A DNA stretch of 38,234 bases, taken from Zetaproteobacteria bacterium (lineage in GTDB: Bacteria > Pseudomonadota > Alphaproteobacteria > Micavibrionales > Micavibrionaceae). How positions within the stretch are numbered: the stretch's first letter is position 1; the number at the start of each line of letters is the position of its first letter. The stretch covers positions 153,967-192,200 of the forward strand of contig NVXI01000005.1 of NCBI GenBank assembly GCA_002747015.1. Reading direction: 5' to 3'. This document shows, in pieces, positions 16,639-25,825 of the stretch. Position numbers and translations under genes: made by a program. Below the pieces are notes generated by a model that did not search any database, was not told the DNA's origin, and worked only from the letters and a program-made list of their open reading frames with translations.

Positions 16639-17826
16639 TTAGCCTTTCAGCACGTTTTCAACCAACCGTACCCAGTATTCAGTGGCGATAGGGATTAAGT
16701 CGTCATTAAAATCATACCGTGCATTATGTAAGCCCTGAGAGCAGCGATGTTCTTTATCATCTTCAATGGCTTGGCCGATTTTAATGTAAGCACCGGGCTT
16801 TATCTGTAAAAATGCACCAAAATCTTCCCCACCCATTGATGGGTTGCCATCGGTTCTTACAACAGCACCTAGTGTTTCTGCGATTCCGGCGCACATTTTT
16901 GCATGTTCTGGATTGTTAACTGTTGGCCCTATTATTGAGGTGTAGGTATAATTGGTAGTTGCGCCGTAACTTTTGGCAATGTCTGAGGATATTTCGCCAA
17001 TGCGCTTTTCTATTTCTGCTTTGAGCGTGTTTGAATAGGTGCGCACCGTTCCGCTCAGGGTCACTTGATCCGGTATGACGTTGAATGCACCTGTGCCGCC
17101 ATTGATGTTTGTGATGCTGAGTACCGCAGGATCAAAGGGGTCGGTCTCCCGGCTGATGATTGTTTGAAGACCACTGGTTATTTGTGCGGCAATAACGATT
17201 GGGTCAATGAGTGTGTGTGGCTTGGAGGCATGCCCGCCGTTACCTTTAACGATGATCTCAAAACGATCAACACTGGCCATTGTCGGGCCAAGATTAATAT
17301 TGAATTGTCCCAATGGCGTGTAGGGCCAATTATGCATGGCGTATATGGCGTCACATGGGAAACGTTCAAATAGTCCGTTTTTTATCATGGCGCGTGCGCC
17401 TTCGCCGCTTTCCTCTGCGGGTTGAAATATAAGGTAAACAATGCCATCAAAGTTATTATTTTCTTTTAAATATTTTGCAGTCGATAGGAGGGATGCACTA
17501 TGTCCATCGTGACCACATCCGTGCATCTTTCCGATAATCTTTGAAACCCAGTCTTTGTTCGGTGTTTCTGTGATATCCAGTGCGTCCATATCCGCGCGCA
17601 GAGCAATGGATTTCCCGGATAGATTGGACTGTCCATGAATTGTGGCGACGATGCCTGTTTCCCCGCCGACACCACGTTCAAAGTCTATCCCCCAAGTTGA
17701 TAACTTGGATGCGATAAGATCACTCGCAAAGCTTTCCTCAAAAGAAGTCTGCGGGTGTTCGTGCATTTGTCTGCGATAGCTAGTAAATTCACTTCGCATA
17801 GATTGAATGGAGTCTCTGATTTTCAT
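16639..17826 (-). CDS. M20 family amidohydrolase (hippurate hydrolase / N-acyl amino acid type)
   Basis: 395-residue zinc hydrolase of the M20D branch. The N-terminal RRQMHEHPQTSFEE, the metal-binding IALRADMDAL, the MHGCGHDGHSA motif, FQPAEESGEGA with its catalytic glutamate, and the late SMGGEDFGAFLQIKPGAYIKIG are clear. The family removes acyl groups from amino acids or cleaves short peptides. It starts 16 bases after yejE, suggesting use on compounds brought in by the Yej importer. Because no argE or argJ is visible nearby, a role on N-acetylornithine is possible but unproven; classical ArgE belongs to another M20 branch. Confidence 0.9.
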   Translation of the reverse strand: MKIRDSIQSMRSEFTSYRRQMHEHPQTSFEESFASDLIASKLSTWGIDFERGVGGETGIVATIHGQSNLSGKSIALRADMDALDITETPNKDWVSKIIGKMHGCGHDGHSASLLSTAKYLKENNNFDGIVYLIFQPAEESGEGARAMIKNGLFERFPCDAIYAMHNWPYTPLGQFNINLGPTMASVDRFEIIVKGNGGHASKPHTLIDPIVIAAQITSGLQTIISRETDPFDPAVLSITNINGGTGAFNVIPDQVTLSGTVRTYSNTLKAEIEKRIGEISSDIAKSYGATTNYTYTSIIGPTVNNPEHAKMCAGIAETLGAVVRTDGNPSMGGEDFGAFLQIKPGAYIKIGQAIEDDKEHRCSQGLHNARYDFNDDLIPIATEYWVRLVENVLKG

Positions 17827-17842
17827 TGTTTATATACTCGAG

Positions 17843-18880
17843 TTATAGGCTTGTTTTACGTGGATCAAATGCATCACGCACGGCTTCTCCGATAAAAGTA
17901 AGAAGGATTAGCATAATGGCAAGTGATGCAAATGCACAAATTCCAAGCCACGGTGCGTGAAGATTATTTTTCCCTTGAGAGAGTAATTCGCCCAGTGATG
18001 GGCTGCCTGGTGGCATTCCAAGACCAAGGAAATCCAGCGCAGTCAGAGACGTGATCGCTGCTGTTAGGATGAATGGCATAAAGGTAACTGTTGCAACCAT
18101 CGCATTGGGCAGGACATGTCGCCACATAATGACAGGGTCTGAAATCCCTAACGCTCCCGCGGCACGAACATAATCAAAATTACGGGCACGTAGAAATTCT
18201 GCGCGCACAACATCAACAAGGCTAAGCCATTTAAACAGTAAGAGAATAAATAATAACACCCAAAAGCTAGGGGTGAAGATGCTGGCAAAGATAATGAGGA
18301 TGTAAAGGGAGGGCAGGCTTGACCAGATTTCGATGACACGTTGCATGATAAGGTCAACTTTACCGCCGTAATACCCTTGTACCGCGCCGGCAATAACGCC
18401 GATGATGGTACTGAGAATGGTCAGGGTAAGACCGAATAGAACCGATATGCGAAACCCGTAAATGACGCGCGCGGCCACATCGCGCCCCTGATCATCCGTG
18501 CCGAGCCAATTGACCTTGTCTGGCGGAGTCGGCGCAGGCTTTGTCAGGTTATAATTTATTGTGTCATAGTAAAATGGGATGGGCGGCCACAGCATCCATC
18601 CCGCCTTACCATCTGTCCCCTCGATTAGTTCCTGCACAAATTCATCACGGTATTCTGCTTCGGTTTCAAAATCACCGCCGAATGCTGTTTCTGGATAATT
18701 GATAAGGACAGGGAAGTACATATCTCCCTTATAACTCAACATAATGGGTTTATCATTTGCGATAAACTCTGCACTTAAGGCAATGCCTAGCAGCGTTAGG
18801 AATATCCATAAGCTCCAAAAACCGCGCTTATTTGCACGGAATTGATTAAGGCGACGTTGGGTTATTGGTGAGAAATCCAT
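17843..18880 (-). CDS. yejE: Peptide ABC transporter permease YejE
   Basis: 345-residue inner-membrane permease of the YejABEF importer. One N-terminal membrane segment is followed by a long periplasmic stretch containing WPPIPFYYDTINYNL and the signature NWLGTDDQGRDVAARVIYG. Four or five more segments follow, with the EAA-type loop YVRAAGALGISDPVIMWRHVLPNA that contacts the ATPase. The end, GEAVRDAFDPRK, is typical of DppC/OppC-type permeases. It is separated from yejB by an MFS gene and precedes the M20 amidohydrolase. Confidence 0.94.
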   Translation of the reverse strand: MDFSPITQRRLNQFRANKRGFWSLWIFLTLLGIALSAEFIANDKPIMLSYKGDMYFPVLINYPETAFGGDFETEAEYRDEFVQELIEGTDGKAGWMLWPPIPFYYDTINYNLTKPAPTPPDKVNWLGTDDQGRDVAARVIYGFRISVLFGLTLTILSTIIGVIAGAVQGYYGGKVDLIMQRVIEIWSSLPSLYILIIFASIFTPSFWVLLFILLLFKWLSLVDVVRAEFLRARNFDYVRAAGALGISDPVIMWRHVLPNAMVATVTFMPFILTAAITSLTALDFLGLGMPPGSPSLGELLSQGKNNLHAPWLGICAFASLAIMLILLTFIGEAVRDAFDPRKTSL

Positions 18881-18918
18881 GTATATACTATAGCAAAATA
18901 TAGGCGTGACAAAAGGCT

Positions 18919-20163
18919 TTAAGGCTTTTTATCATCACCTTGGTGTGGGTGTTTTTCTTTTAAGCGAAATATGGATGGAGCAAAGTGCGCAGGTAGATGA
19001 ACGAAGCGGCGTTTTCTCTCAATAGTTCCCCCGACAATTGACCTGTAAAATGCAATGATAAGTAAGGCTCCGGTATAGATTGCGAACATAACGAAAAACC
19101 CTTCATGTCCTGCATATGCTAGTAAAAATCCGCCTGTAATTGGCCCAATCGTTGAACCAATAGAGTTGAATAAAATCAGGGAACGACTTGCCGATACGAT
19201 TTGTGATTTTTTAATCTGGTCATGCATATGGGTGATTGATACGCTGTATAGTGAGGTAATCATCCCGCCAAGTAAGAAAATTAAAATGTAGTAGTGCGTA
19301 TAGACCGTAATCAAGATAGAGCAAATAATCGCAATGATCGTGGCGAGTTTTATAACTTTTCTGCGGTCTATCTTATCGGATAATGCGCCAAGAAAAATAG
19401 GTAAGACGGCATTGCCCAGAATGTAAATTGCCATGAAGATCGAAATTTCCGATCTGGACATGTTAATGGTGCTGGCATAAACAGGACCGAGGCTTAACAT
19501 GGTACTGTTGCATAACCCTGCAACAAATACCCCTGACATTGCCAAGGGGGATATTTTTATCATTTTGCGAAAGGAAATGGATTCGGGCTTTTGATATCCG
19601 GGGGTGCGTTTATTCGTTAGGGTTATAGGCGCAAGTGCAACGGAAATCAGTATTGAAACCAGTATAAACAGGTCAATTTTTGATAGGGGTGCGAAGTTAA
19701 TCAAGAATTGCCCTGCGAATAGGCCACTATAGACAATAGAGACATAGGCACTAAATATTGTGCCGCGTTGCTCTTTGTTTGAAATTTTGTTGAGCCAGCT
19801 TTCCGCAATGATGAAAATTCCGGAGAAACAAAATCCGGTTAATAAGCGGATAGGAATCCATAGCCATGGATCTACAAACAGTCCGTGTAATAAAACAGTG
19901 GTCGAGGCCATAGATGCCAAAGCCGCAAAAACACGGATATGACCAACAGACGCAATCATTTTGGGAACATATTGGCAGCCAATTAAAAATCCGGCGTAAT
20001 ACATCGCCATGATGATGCCGGTAACGGCAACGGGAAAGCCTTCACTATTTGCGCGCAAACCCAAAAGTGTACCTTGTAAGCCATTGCTGATGGTGAGAAT
20101 AAATATACCAAACAGCAACGGCCATACGACCATTAAACGCCTAAATGTTGAAGAATTTGACAT
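18919..20163 (-). CDS. MFS transporter, YcaD-like
   Basis: 414-residue carrier with twelve hydrophobic segments in two halves. The loop after segment 2 (CQYVPKMIASVGHIRVFAA), the RLLTGFCFSGIFIIAESWLN segment and the GALSDKIDRRKVI loop at the start of the second half match YcaD-like major facilitator proteins, whose substrates are mostly unknown. It sits between yejB and yejE on the same strand, 38 bases before yejE, so it interrupts the Yej genes and is probably cotranscribed. Its substrate cannot be read from the sequence. Confidence 0.87.
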   Translation of the reverse strand: MSNSSTFRRLMVVWPLLFGIFILTISNGLQGTLLGLRANSEGFPVAVTGIIMAMYYAGFLIGCQYVPKMIASVGHIRVFAALASMASTTVLLHGLFVDPWLWIPIRLLTGFCFSGIFIIAESWLNKISNKEQRGTIFSAYVSIVYSGLFAGQFLINFAPLSKIDLFILVSILISVALAPITLTNKRTPGYQKPESISFRKMIKISPLAMSGVFVAGLCNSTMLSLGPVYASTINMSRSEISIFMAIYILGNAVLPIFLGALSDKIDRRKVIKLATIIAIICSILITVYTHYYILIFLLGGMITSLYSVSITHMHDQIKKSQIVSASRSLILFNSIGSTIGPITGGFLLAYAGHEGFFVMFAIYTGALLIIAFYRSIVGGTIERKRRFVHLPAHFAPSIFRLKEKHPHQGDDKKP

Positions 20164-20265
20164 AGCATTACCCGCGCGTTCGTCATTTTTTTCGGAAGCT
20201 ATAATCCTAAATATTTACATCGTCAAGGAATATAACTCAGGAATACAATTTAGGAATAGGCAGGG

Positions 20266-21360
20266 CTATCCGCGACTTTCAAAATCAATGCGTGGATCAA
20301 TCCAGACATAGACCAGATCACGCACCAAATGCATGATGAGGCTAATCAGAGAAAAGATATATAAAGTGCCCAGAACAACCGGATAATCACGGTTTATAAT
20401 ACTCTCATACCCTAATAAACCAAGACCATCGAGCGAGAATATAACCTCAATCAAAAGCGATCCTGTGAAAAACACTGAAATGAACAATGCAGGAAACCCT
20501 GCAATAATGATCAACATCGCATTACGGAATATATGCCCATAAAGCACTTTATTCTCTGGAAGACCTTTCGCACGCGCGGTCAGTACATATTGCTTTCCAA
20601 TCTCATCAAGGAAGGAGTTCTTTGTTAACATGGTTATACTCGCAAAACCGCTGATCACCATGGCCGCCGTTGGTAAAACCATATGCCATGCGTAATCTAA
20701 CGCTGCTTCAATCATGCTCATATCCTCCCACCCATCAGAGGATAAGCCGCGCAAAGGGAATATGTCCCAATACCGTCCACCCGCAAACACGATGATAAGC
20801 AAAATGGCGAACATGAATGAGGGGATTGCATAACCAACAAACACAGTAACACTGGTCCATATATCAAACCGTGATCCGTCATGTACGGCCTTTTTAATGC
20901 CCAAAGGGATTGATATTAAATAGATCAGCAATGTTGACCATAGGCCAAGTGATATAGAAACCGGCATTTTTTCGACAACCAGCTCAAACACACCAACATC
21001 GCGGTAATAACTGTCCCCTAGATTAAATGTCAGATAATTTCTGACCATGATAAAGAATCGCTCATGCGTGGGTTTGTCAAAGCCATACATAGCCTCTAAT
21101 TCTTTAATAAATTCAGGGTCTAGGCCTTGTGCGCCTTTGTAGGTACTGTTTTGCCCGACTGAGGTCGTGGATACGCCGCCCATATCGCCACCGCCGCCGC
21201 TTAATCGTGCGGTTGCAGATGTTCCATGTCCCTGCAATTGTGCAATCATTTTTTCAACCGGACCGCCAGGCACGAATTGAATGATCACAAAACTGATCAG
21301 CATAATGCCGAGTAGCGTGGGGATCATTAAAAGACATCGTTTGAATATATATGCAGCCAT
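20266..21360 (-). CDS. yejB: Peptide ABC transporter permease YejB
   Basis: Inner-membrane permease of the YejABEF importer. Starting at the ATG at 21360 (MAAYIFKRCLLMIPTLLGIML) it has 364 residues, matching the family; two upstream ATG codons in the same frame give less typical N-termini. An N-terminal membrane segment ends at QFVPGGPVEKMIAQLQG, then a Gly-rich periplasmic loop, LDPEFIKELEAMYGFDKP and NYLTFNLGDSYYRD, and further membrane segments with the EAA-type loop YVLTARAKGLPENKVLYGHIFRNA. A TPR gene lies 90 bases upstream and an MFS gene about 100 bases downstream. Confidence 0.93.
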   Translation of the reverse strand: MAAYIFKRCLLMIPTLLGIMLISFVIIQFVPGGPVEKMIAQLQGHGTSATARLSGGGGDMGGVSTTSVGQNSTYKGAQGLDPEFIKELEAMYGFDKPTHERFFIMVRNYLTFNLGDSYYRDVGVFELVVEKMPVSISLGLWSTLLIYLISIPLGIKKAVHDGSRFDIWTSVTVFVGYAIPSFMFAILLIIVFAGGRYWDIFPLRGLSSDGWEDMSMIEAALDYAWHMVLPTAAMVISGFASITMLTKNSFLDEIGKQYVLTARAKGLPENKVLYGHIFRNAMLIIIAGFPALFISVFFTGSLLIEVIFSLDGLGLLGYESIINRDYPVVLGTLYIFSLISLIMHLVRDLVYVWIDPRIDFESRG

Positions 21361-21450
21361 AGCATCCATGATATGGAGGATGATCATGCAAGTCCATGAA
21401 CAAAAAACAGCATAAAGAAGTTTTACGCTGCTTTTATTATGATTGCTTTA

Positions 21451-22182
21451 TTAATGAAGCATATCTGACTGGTCTATACCGCTATGCAGATTAAACTCCT
21501 CGAATGCCGAGGGGATTTCAGATTGTAGGAATGCAGAATCAAAATCTTGCAGCAATCTTGCTTCTTGCTCTTCCAGTGCCTCTATACGTTTTTTGGCCGA
21601 GACATTATATGCATGTACCAAGGTTTTTTGGCGTAACTCGTCGCGTCCAAGTAGTTTCGCGATATATGCTTTGTTTCCTAGAATATTTAGATTATCCGGA
21701 TCAATGCGTAGTGCGAGATCCGCAATGGCCAAGGCTTCTTCCTCACGATTAAGGTTTGCCAATGCAAAGCCTTTGTTCAGCAAAGCATTTACATTTTTAG
21801 GATCATGTTTCAGGATTGTTTCTTCTTTTTCAAGAAGTCTACCATATTCTTGTTTCAAATTTTGGACAAAAGCGCGCTGGAACAGGGCTTTTTCACATTC
21901 AGGGTTGGCGCGAAGTTGGTGTTCTATAAGAATTTCAGCTTCTTTATAAAATCCATCAACAATCATGATATCAATTTCATCTTGATTTTGATCGACATCA
22001 GATGCCGCAAAGGCATCGGGCGCCATAAAATAAGAACACTCGGAGCGTTTCATGAATGTCATGAGGTCATATGCCAACCGTGCACGCATTGACCCGTCAT
22101 CGACAGGAGCGTGGCTCAATGGATGTGAATACTTGAAGTGAGAAGAAGATTCACTATTGGCGTATATTTCATCAGGTAACAT
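21451..22182 (-). CDS. Tetratricopeptide-repeat protein
   Basis: 243 residues, without signal peptide. Residues about 75-190 form three to four TPR-like helical pairs, for example AEILIEHQLRANPECEKALFQRA, then KNVNALLNKGFALANLNREEEALAIADLALRIDPDNLNILGNKA, with the small-residue and Pro positions of the motif. The N-terminal 60 residues and the acidic C-terminus are not recognised. It probably acts as a protein-binding scaffold; partners are unknown. The ATG is directly preceded by a perfect hairpin whose loop holds the ribosome-binding GGGG. It lies between the kdsB group and yejB. Confidence 0.8.
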   Translation of the reverse strand: MLPDEIYANSESSSHFKYSHPLSHAPVDDGSMRARLAYDLMTFMKRSECSYFMAPDAFAASDVDQNQDEIDIMIVDGFYKEAEILIEHQLRANPECEKALFQRAFVQNLKQEYGRLLEKEETILKHDPKNVNALLNKGFALANLNREEEALAIADLALRIDPDNLNILGNKAYIAKLLGRDELRQKTLVHAYNVSAKKRIEALEEQEARLLQDFDSAFLQSEIPSAFEEFNLHSGIDQSDMLH

Positions 22183-22202
22183 AATAACAACCCCTTGTTA
22201 TT
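22183..22202 (-). promoter_or_regulatory. Hairpin presenting the ribosome-binding site of the TPR gene
   Basis: On the minus strand AATAACAA, GGGG and TTGTTATT form an eight-pair perfect stem with a four-base loop, directly followed by the ATG at 22182. The loop GGGG with the preceding AA is the only plausible ribosome-binding site, eight bases before the start. The stem is A+T rich. It could be an mRNA switch or a DNA operator for a dimeric repressor. Confidence 0.5.
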
Positions 22203-22305
22203 CAATTTATTTATTGGCTTTTTATTTAGATAAACCTTCTTTATTTCTTAGATAGTACCGCTTTTGGAGGTTGAAATCAATCGAATTAAAAAGTTTATTT
22301 TATTG

Positions 22306-22968
22306 CTATCCACATTCATCTAGAGGCGGGCGCGTATTCCACTCTGTAATCCGCCATTTTCCTTGGTAAAACTTTAAAATGCCGAAGGCTCCAGTTGATA
22401 GTTTGATAGTTTGATTTGATGCAAATTCTTCAAAGTTGCCAGTAATATAGGGTGCGAATCGTGCAACTCCGTTTGATGTTACAACTAGTATTGTTTCACT
22501 AATATCCATCACATTATTTGTAATTGTATCATGTGTCTGTGAAACCTGATGGGCGAATCTGTGCCAATTTTGAATAATGTCATCTGGATCAACATGCCAG
22601 CCTTCAGGCGCTATGGCTTGTTTGTCCCATTTCTCTATCGCCTCTTTACCAATACGAGCGATTACTTTTTCTTCGGTTTGGTTTTCATCTACGCCGTAAT
22701 CAATTTCATTAAAGATATCCAGTGCATAAATATGCGTCTTTATCCCGCAGGCTTGTAAAGCCAAAGTAGCGGTTTCTTTCGTTCGCTGTAGATTAGAGCT
22801 GTACACCGCATCAGGTAAAAGGCCATGGTTTTTTAGATACTGCCCAAGAGCCGTTCCTTGTTGCCTGCCTTTCTCAACAAGCGGGATGTCTGTTCTTGCT
22901 CCAACGCGTGTCGGCGTATCCTTGGGTCCGAAAGTATTACCATGTCGCGCGATTATTAATGTGGTCAT
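22306..22968 (-). CDS. Histidine phosphatase family protein (phosphoglycerate mutase-like)
   Basis: 220 residues. The phosphohistidine motif LIIARHGNT opens the protein, with DIPLVEKGRQQGTALGQYL, VYSSNLQRTKETATLAL (second Arg) and EIDYGVDENQ (active-site acid) after it. A late histidine is not obvious: the usual GH motif region reads VVTSNGVARFAPY, with Asn in place of His. That change is seen in some branch-specific phosphatases but may weaken activity. It overlaps the kdsB stop by four bases (ATGA), so it is coupled to LPS-sugar synthesis and may act on a phosphosugar. Substrate unknown. Confidence 0.85.
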   Translation of the reverse strand: MTTLIIARHGNTFGPKDTPTRVGARTDIPLVEKGRQQGTALGQYLKNHGLLPDAVYSSNLQRTKETATLALQACGIKTHIYALDIFNEIDYGVDENQTEEKVIARIGKEAIEKWDKQAIAPEGWHVDPDDIIQNWHRFAHQVSQTHDTITNNVMDISETILVVTSNGVARFAPYITGNFEEFASNQTIKLSTGAFGILKFYQGKWRITEWNTRPPLDECG

Positions 22969-23777
22969 TTTATCGGCTCACCATAGGTCATAATATGGTT
23001 CTCGGCGCGAATAATATCTTCGGGGCTATCAATACCAGATTGAATTAATCCTTCGTCTATATCGATATGAACAGTTTGTATCATGATGCCATTTTCAAGC
23101 ATACGTAACTGTTCAAGCCCTTCCAGTTGTTCATATTCCCCCTGCGCAAGTCCGCAAAAGTTCTCTAGGATATCTGATCTAAAGCCATACAAGCCAATAT
23201 GTTGGTGGATTGGTGATATTGCACTTTGTTTTCTAAGTCCATCTTCATTGCGGATGGCAGGAATGATGTTTTTTGAGAACCATAATGCGCGTTTTTTTTC
23301 GTCTATAATGGCTGTCGTGCCGCTGAAGGGGGTTGTCTTTTTTGTTTTACGCAGTCTATCTAGATCATTCCAGCTTAGCCTGTGTACAGGGGTTATAACT
23401 TCTGCTCGTGGGTTTTTTTCGAAGGCATCAAATATTTGCCTGATGACTTTAGGCGGAGTAAAGGGGGCATCGCCTTGAAGATTGATAATAAAATCCGGCC
23501 ATTCGTGAAATTGCCTAATAGCCGATAAAACACGATCGGAACCTGTCGGGCAGCTTGGCGGTGTCATGATGCAAGTTGCGCCCAGTTCCGCCACATGGTC
23601 GGCGATGCGCCTGTCCTCGGTGGCAACAAAGATTGTTACATCATCATAAGGCTCGGCCGCTTTGTGTGCTAGGTCTAGAACACGTTGCAGCATAGACTTG
23701 CCTTGTATCATTGCCAGCGGTTTACCGGGAAACCGCGTAGAAGCATAACGCGCAGGAATAGCGATAGCGAGTTTCAT
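22965..23777 (-). CDS. kdsB: 3-deoxy-manno-octulosonate cytidylyltransferase
   Basis: Activates Kdo with CTP to CMP-Kdo for lipid A core synthesis. The N-terminal IAIPARYASTRFPGKPLA nucleotide-binding segment, PTGSDRVLSAIRQF, FIINLQGDAPF with the metal-binding Asp, and YGFRSDILENF, then LEGLEQLRMLENG are characteristic. The ATG at 23777 gives 270 residues and has AAGGA upstream; the frame extends 16 codons further into yejA, but that part is not conserved. HQSGTDR of the E. coli enzyme is CPTGSDR here. It lies 13 bases after yejA, an unusual pairing. Confidence 0.93.
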   Translation of the reverse strand: MKLAIAIPARYASTRFPGKPLAMIQGKSMLQRVLDLAHKAAEPYDDVTIFVATEDRRIADHVAELGATCIMTPPSCPTGSDRVLSAIRQFHEWPDFIINLQGDAPFTPPKVIRQIFDAFEKNPRAEVITPVHRLSWNDLDRLRKTKKTTPFSGTTAIIDEKKRALWFSKNIIPAIRNEDGLRKQSAISPIHQHIGLYGFRSDILENFCGLAQGEYEQLEGLEQLRMLENGIMIQTVHIDIDEGLIQSGIDSPEDIIRAENHIMTYGEPIK

Positions 23778-23790
23778 TGTGTGTCCTTCT

Positions 23791-25701
23791 TTATTTTGTC
23801 GTATTGGGAGTATTCTCAGCCGCACTTGACCACCATGTTTGGGTGATCATTGGGCTGATATGTGACAGGGTATCGGGACGTTTTAACGTATCCCAATAGG
23901 CAAGCCGCCATTTCGGGTAATGCCACATTGGAATAACATAATGATTCCATAGTAGGATACGATCCAAAGCACGGGTTTTTGTGACCAAGTCTTCGCGTGA
24001 TGTTGCGTGAATAATGCCGGTAATCAGTTCATCAATCACAGGGTCTTTAATGCCGATATAATTACGTGATCCGTTCATATCCGCCCTGTCAGAGCCCCAA
24101 TATTCACGTTGTTCATTCCCAGGAGAAGATGATTGCCCGATGTTGGCGATAATAATGTCGTAATCAAATGTATCCACGCGGCGTTGGAATTGGGCGCTGT
24201 CTACGACGCGAAAATTGGCCTTTACACCGACGCGTTTTAAATTTTTGATGAACGGCAAAATCCAACGCTCATACACTGGGGAGTAGTGCAGGATTTCAAA
24301 TTCTAATACACGCTGCGTTCCGTCGTCTAAGGTTTTATAGCGATATCCCGCATCATTCAGGGCGCGATATCCCGCCATCTCTAATTTATTGACGGCAATG
24401 CGCAAATTATTGCGGTTATTTCCTGATCCATTCGTGAGGGGCGGCGTATAGGTGGTTGTAAAAACGCGCTCTGGGATTTTTCCGCGTAAGGGCTCCAGAA
24501 TAATCAGTTCTTCTTCGCTGGGCAGTCCGGTTGAGGCAAGGTTAGAGTTTTCGAAAAAACTATCTGTTCTGATGTAATCGCCATGGGCAAATTGTTTGTT
24601 CGACCATTCAAAATCATACGCGTAGTTCAAGGCTTCACGCACCGCAACATCTTGAAAGACGGGGCGACGAATATTGTAGATAAAGGCAGTCATGCCCAAA
24701 GGTCTGCTGTGGTTTATTTCTTCTTTTGTGAGCTGTGTTGCTTTGTTTTTTGAAACTTTATAGCCCTCATACCATATTTTTGCGGTGGTTTCTTCTTTTG
24801 CATCATAGTCTTGCGATAGGAATGCCTCATGTGCGACATTATTGTCTCTATAGTAATCATATCGAATCGTATCGAAATTGTTCATGCCCTTGAAAAGTGG
24901 TAAATCTTTACCCCACCAATCTGGGTTGCGAGTATATTCAATAGATCTTCCGGCATCAATTTTACTGATTTTGTAAGGGCCACTGCCTAAGGGGATATCC
25001 AATGTGGTTTTACTGAAATCTCGACCACCTTGTGTCCAATAGTGCTTCGGTAGAATCGTAAGTTCTGCAATGATAAGAGGGAGTTCCGCATTTCCTTTAA
25101 CAGAGAAGGTGAAGGTGACGCTTTTATCACCATCTGCGGTAATTGTTTCAACATCGCCCCAATATGCTTTGTAAAAAGGCTGTCCCTTCTGCGTGAGGGT
25201 TTCAAACGTCCAAATCACGTCCGCTGCGGTGATTGGTACGCCATCATGCCACTGTGCCTCTTCCCGTAAATTAAATTTCACCCATGATTTATCATCTGCG
25301 ATTGTAATGTTTTTGGCAATAACGCCATAGAGAGAAAATGGCTCATCCCATGCGTTCTGCATCAGGCTTTCATACATAAGGCCACTGCGTAAGTAGTTCA
25401 ACCCCATGGCGGGATTTCCCTTTACGATAAAGGGGTTTAGGCTGTCAAACGTTCCAACGACATGACGGCGGATTGTACCGCCTTTTGGTGCGTTTGGGTT
25501 CACATAATCAACATGGGTGAAGCCCGCCGGATATTTCGGTGTACCGTGCAGGGCTATGGCATGTTGTGGCTCAGAGCCTGCGGATGGCTCTATCATTGCG
25601 TTTTTAGCCGCCTCAATATCCTTGTTCGCGTATGAGGGGCTCGCGGTAAAAGCAATGGTGGTACAAAGCATTAATGCAGTATTTCGGAATGTAAGGCGCA
25701 T
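23791..25701 (-). CDS. yejA: Peptide ABC transporter substrate-binding protein YejA
   Basis: 636-residue periplasmic binding protein (SBP family 5) of the YejABEF importer. A signal peptide is visible (MRLTFRNTALMLC followed by a hydrophobic run to ASPSYA), then HAIALHGTPKYPAGFTHVDYVNPNAPKGG, which is the hallmark of the YejA group. Later segments include FNLREEAQWHDGVPITAADV, GSGPYKISKIDAGRSIEYTRNP and VREALNYAYDFEWSN. AGGAT precedes the ATG. It heads a leftward set that runs kdsB, histidine phosphatase, TPR, yejB, MFS, yejE and M20 amidohydrolase. Confidence 0.95.
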   Translation of the reverse strand: MRLTFRNTALMLCTTIAFTASPSYANKDIEAAKNAMIEPSAGSEPQHAIALHGTPKYPAGFTHVDYVNPNAPKGGTIRRHVVGTFDSLNPFIVKGNPAMGLNYLRSGLMYESLMQNAWDEPFSLYGVIAKNITIADDKSWVKFNLREEAQWHDGVPITAADVIWTFETLTQKGQPFYKAYWGDVETITADGDKSVTFTFSVKGNAELPLIIAELTILPKHYWTQGGRDFSKTTLDIPLGSGPYKISKIDAGRSIEYTRNPDWWGKDLPLFKGMNNFDTIRYDYYRDNNVAHEAFLSQDYDAKEETTAKIWYEGYKVSKNKATQLTKEEINHSRPLGMTAFIYNIRRPVFQDVAVREALNYAYDFEWSNKQFAHGDYIRTDSFFENSNLASTGLPSEEELIILEPLRGKIPERVFTTTYTPPLTNGSGNNRNNLRIAVNKLEMAGYRALNDAGYRYKTLDDGTQRVLEFEILHYSPVYERWILPFIKNLKRVGVKANFRVVDSAQFQRRVDTFDYDIIIANIGQSSSPGNEQREYWGSDRADMNGSRNYIGIKDPVIDELITGIIHATSREDLVTKTRALDRILLWNHYVIPMWHYPKWRLAYWDTLKRPDTLSHISPMITQTWWSSAAENTPNTTK

Positions 25702-25729
25702 ATTTTTATATCCTATGAATCAAGAGCGT

Positions 25730-25757
25730 ATTCTACCAAGGCGCGATGCAAAGTCAC
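25730..25757 (-). promoter_or_regulatory. Possible sigma-70-type promoter of yejA
   Basis: On the minus strand GTGACT (25757-25752) and TAGAAT (25735-25730) are 16 bases apart, about 30 bases before the yejA ATG. TAGAAT matches the -10 consensus at five of six positions; the -35 box matches four. Confidence 0.4.
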
Positions 25758-25825
25758 GTGGAAATGTGAAACAGTTTTTGTGTGAGGGAGGGGGTGGGGA
25801 GGTTGTTATAGTGTTATGGGGGTAA

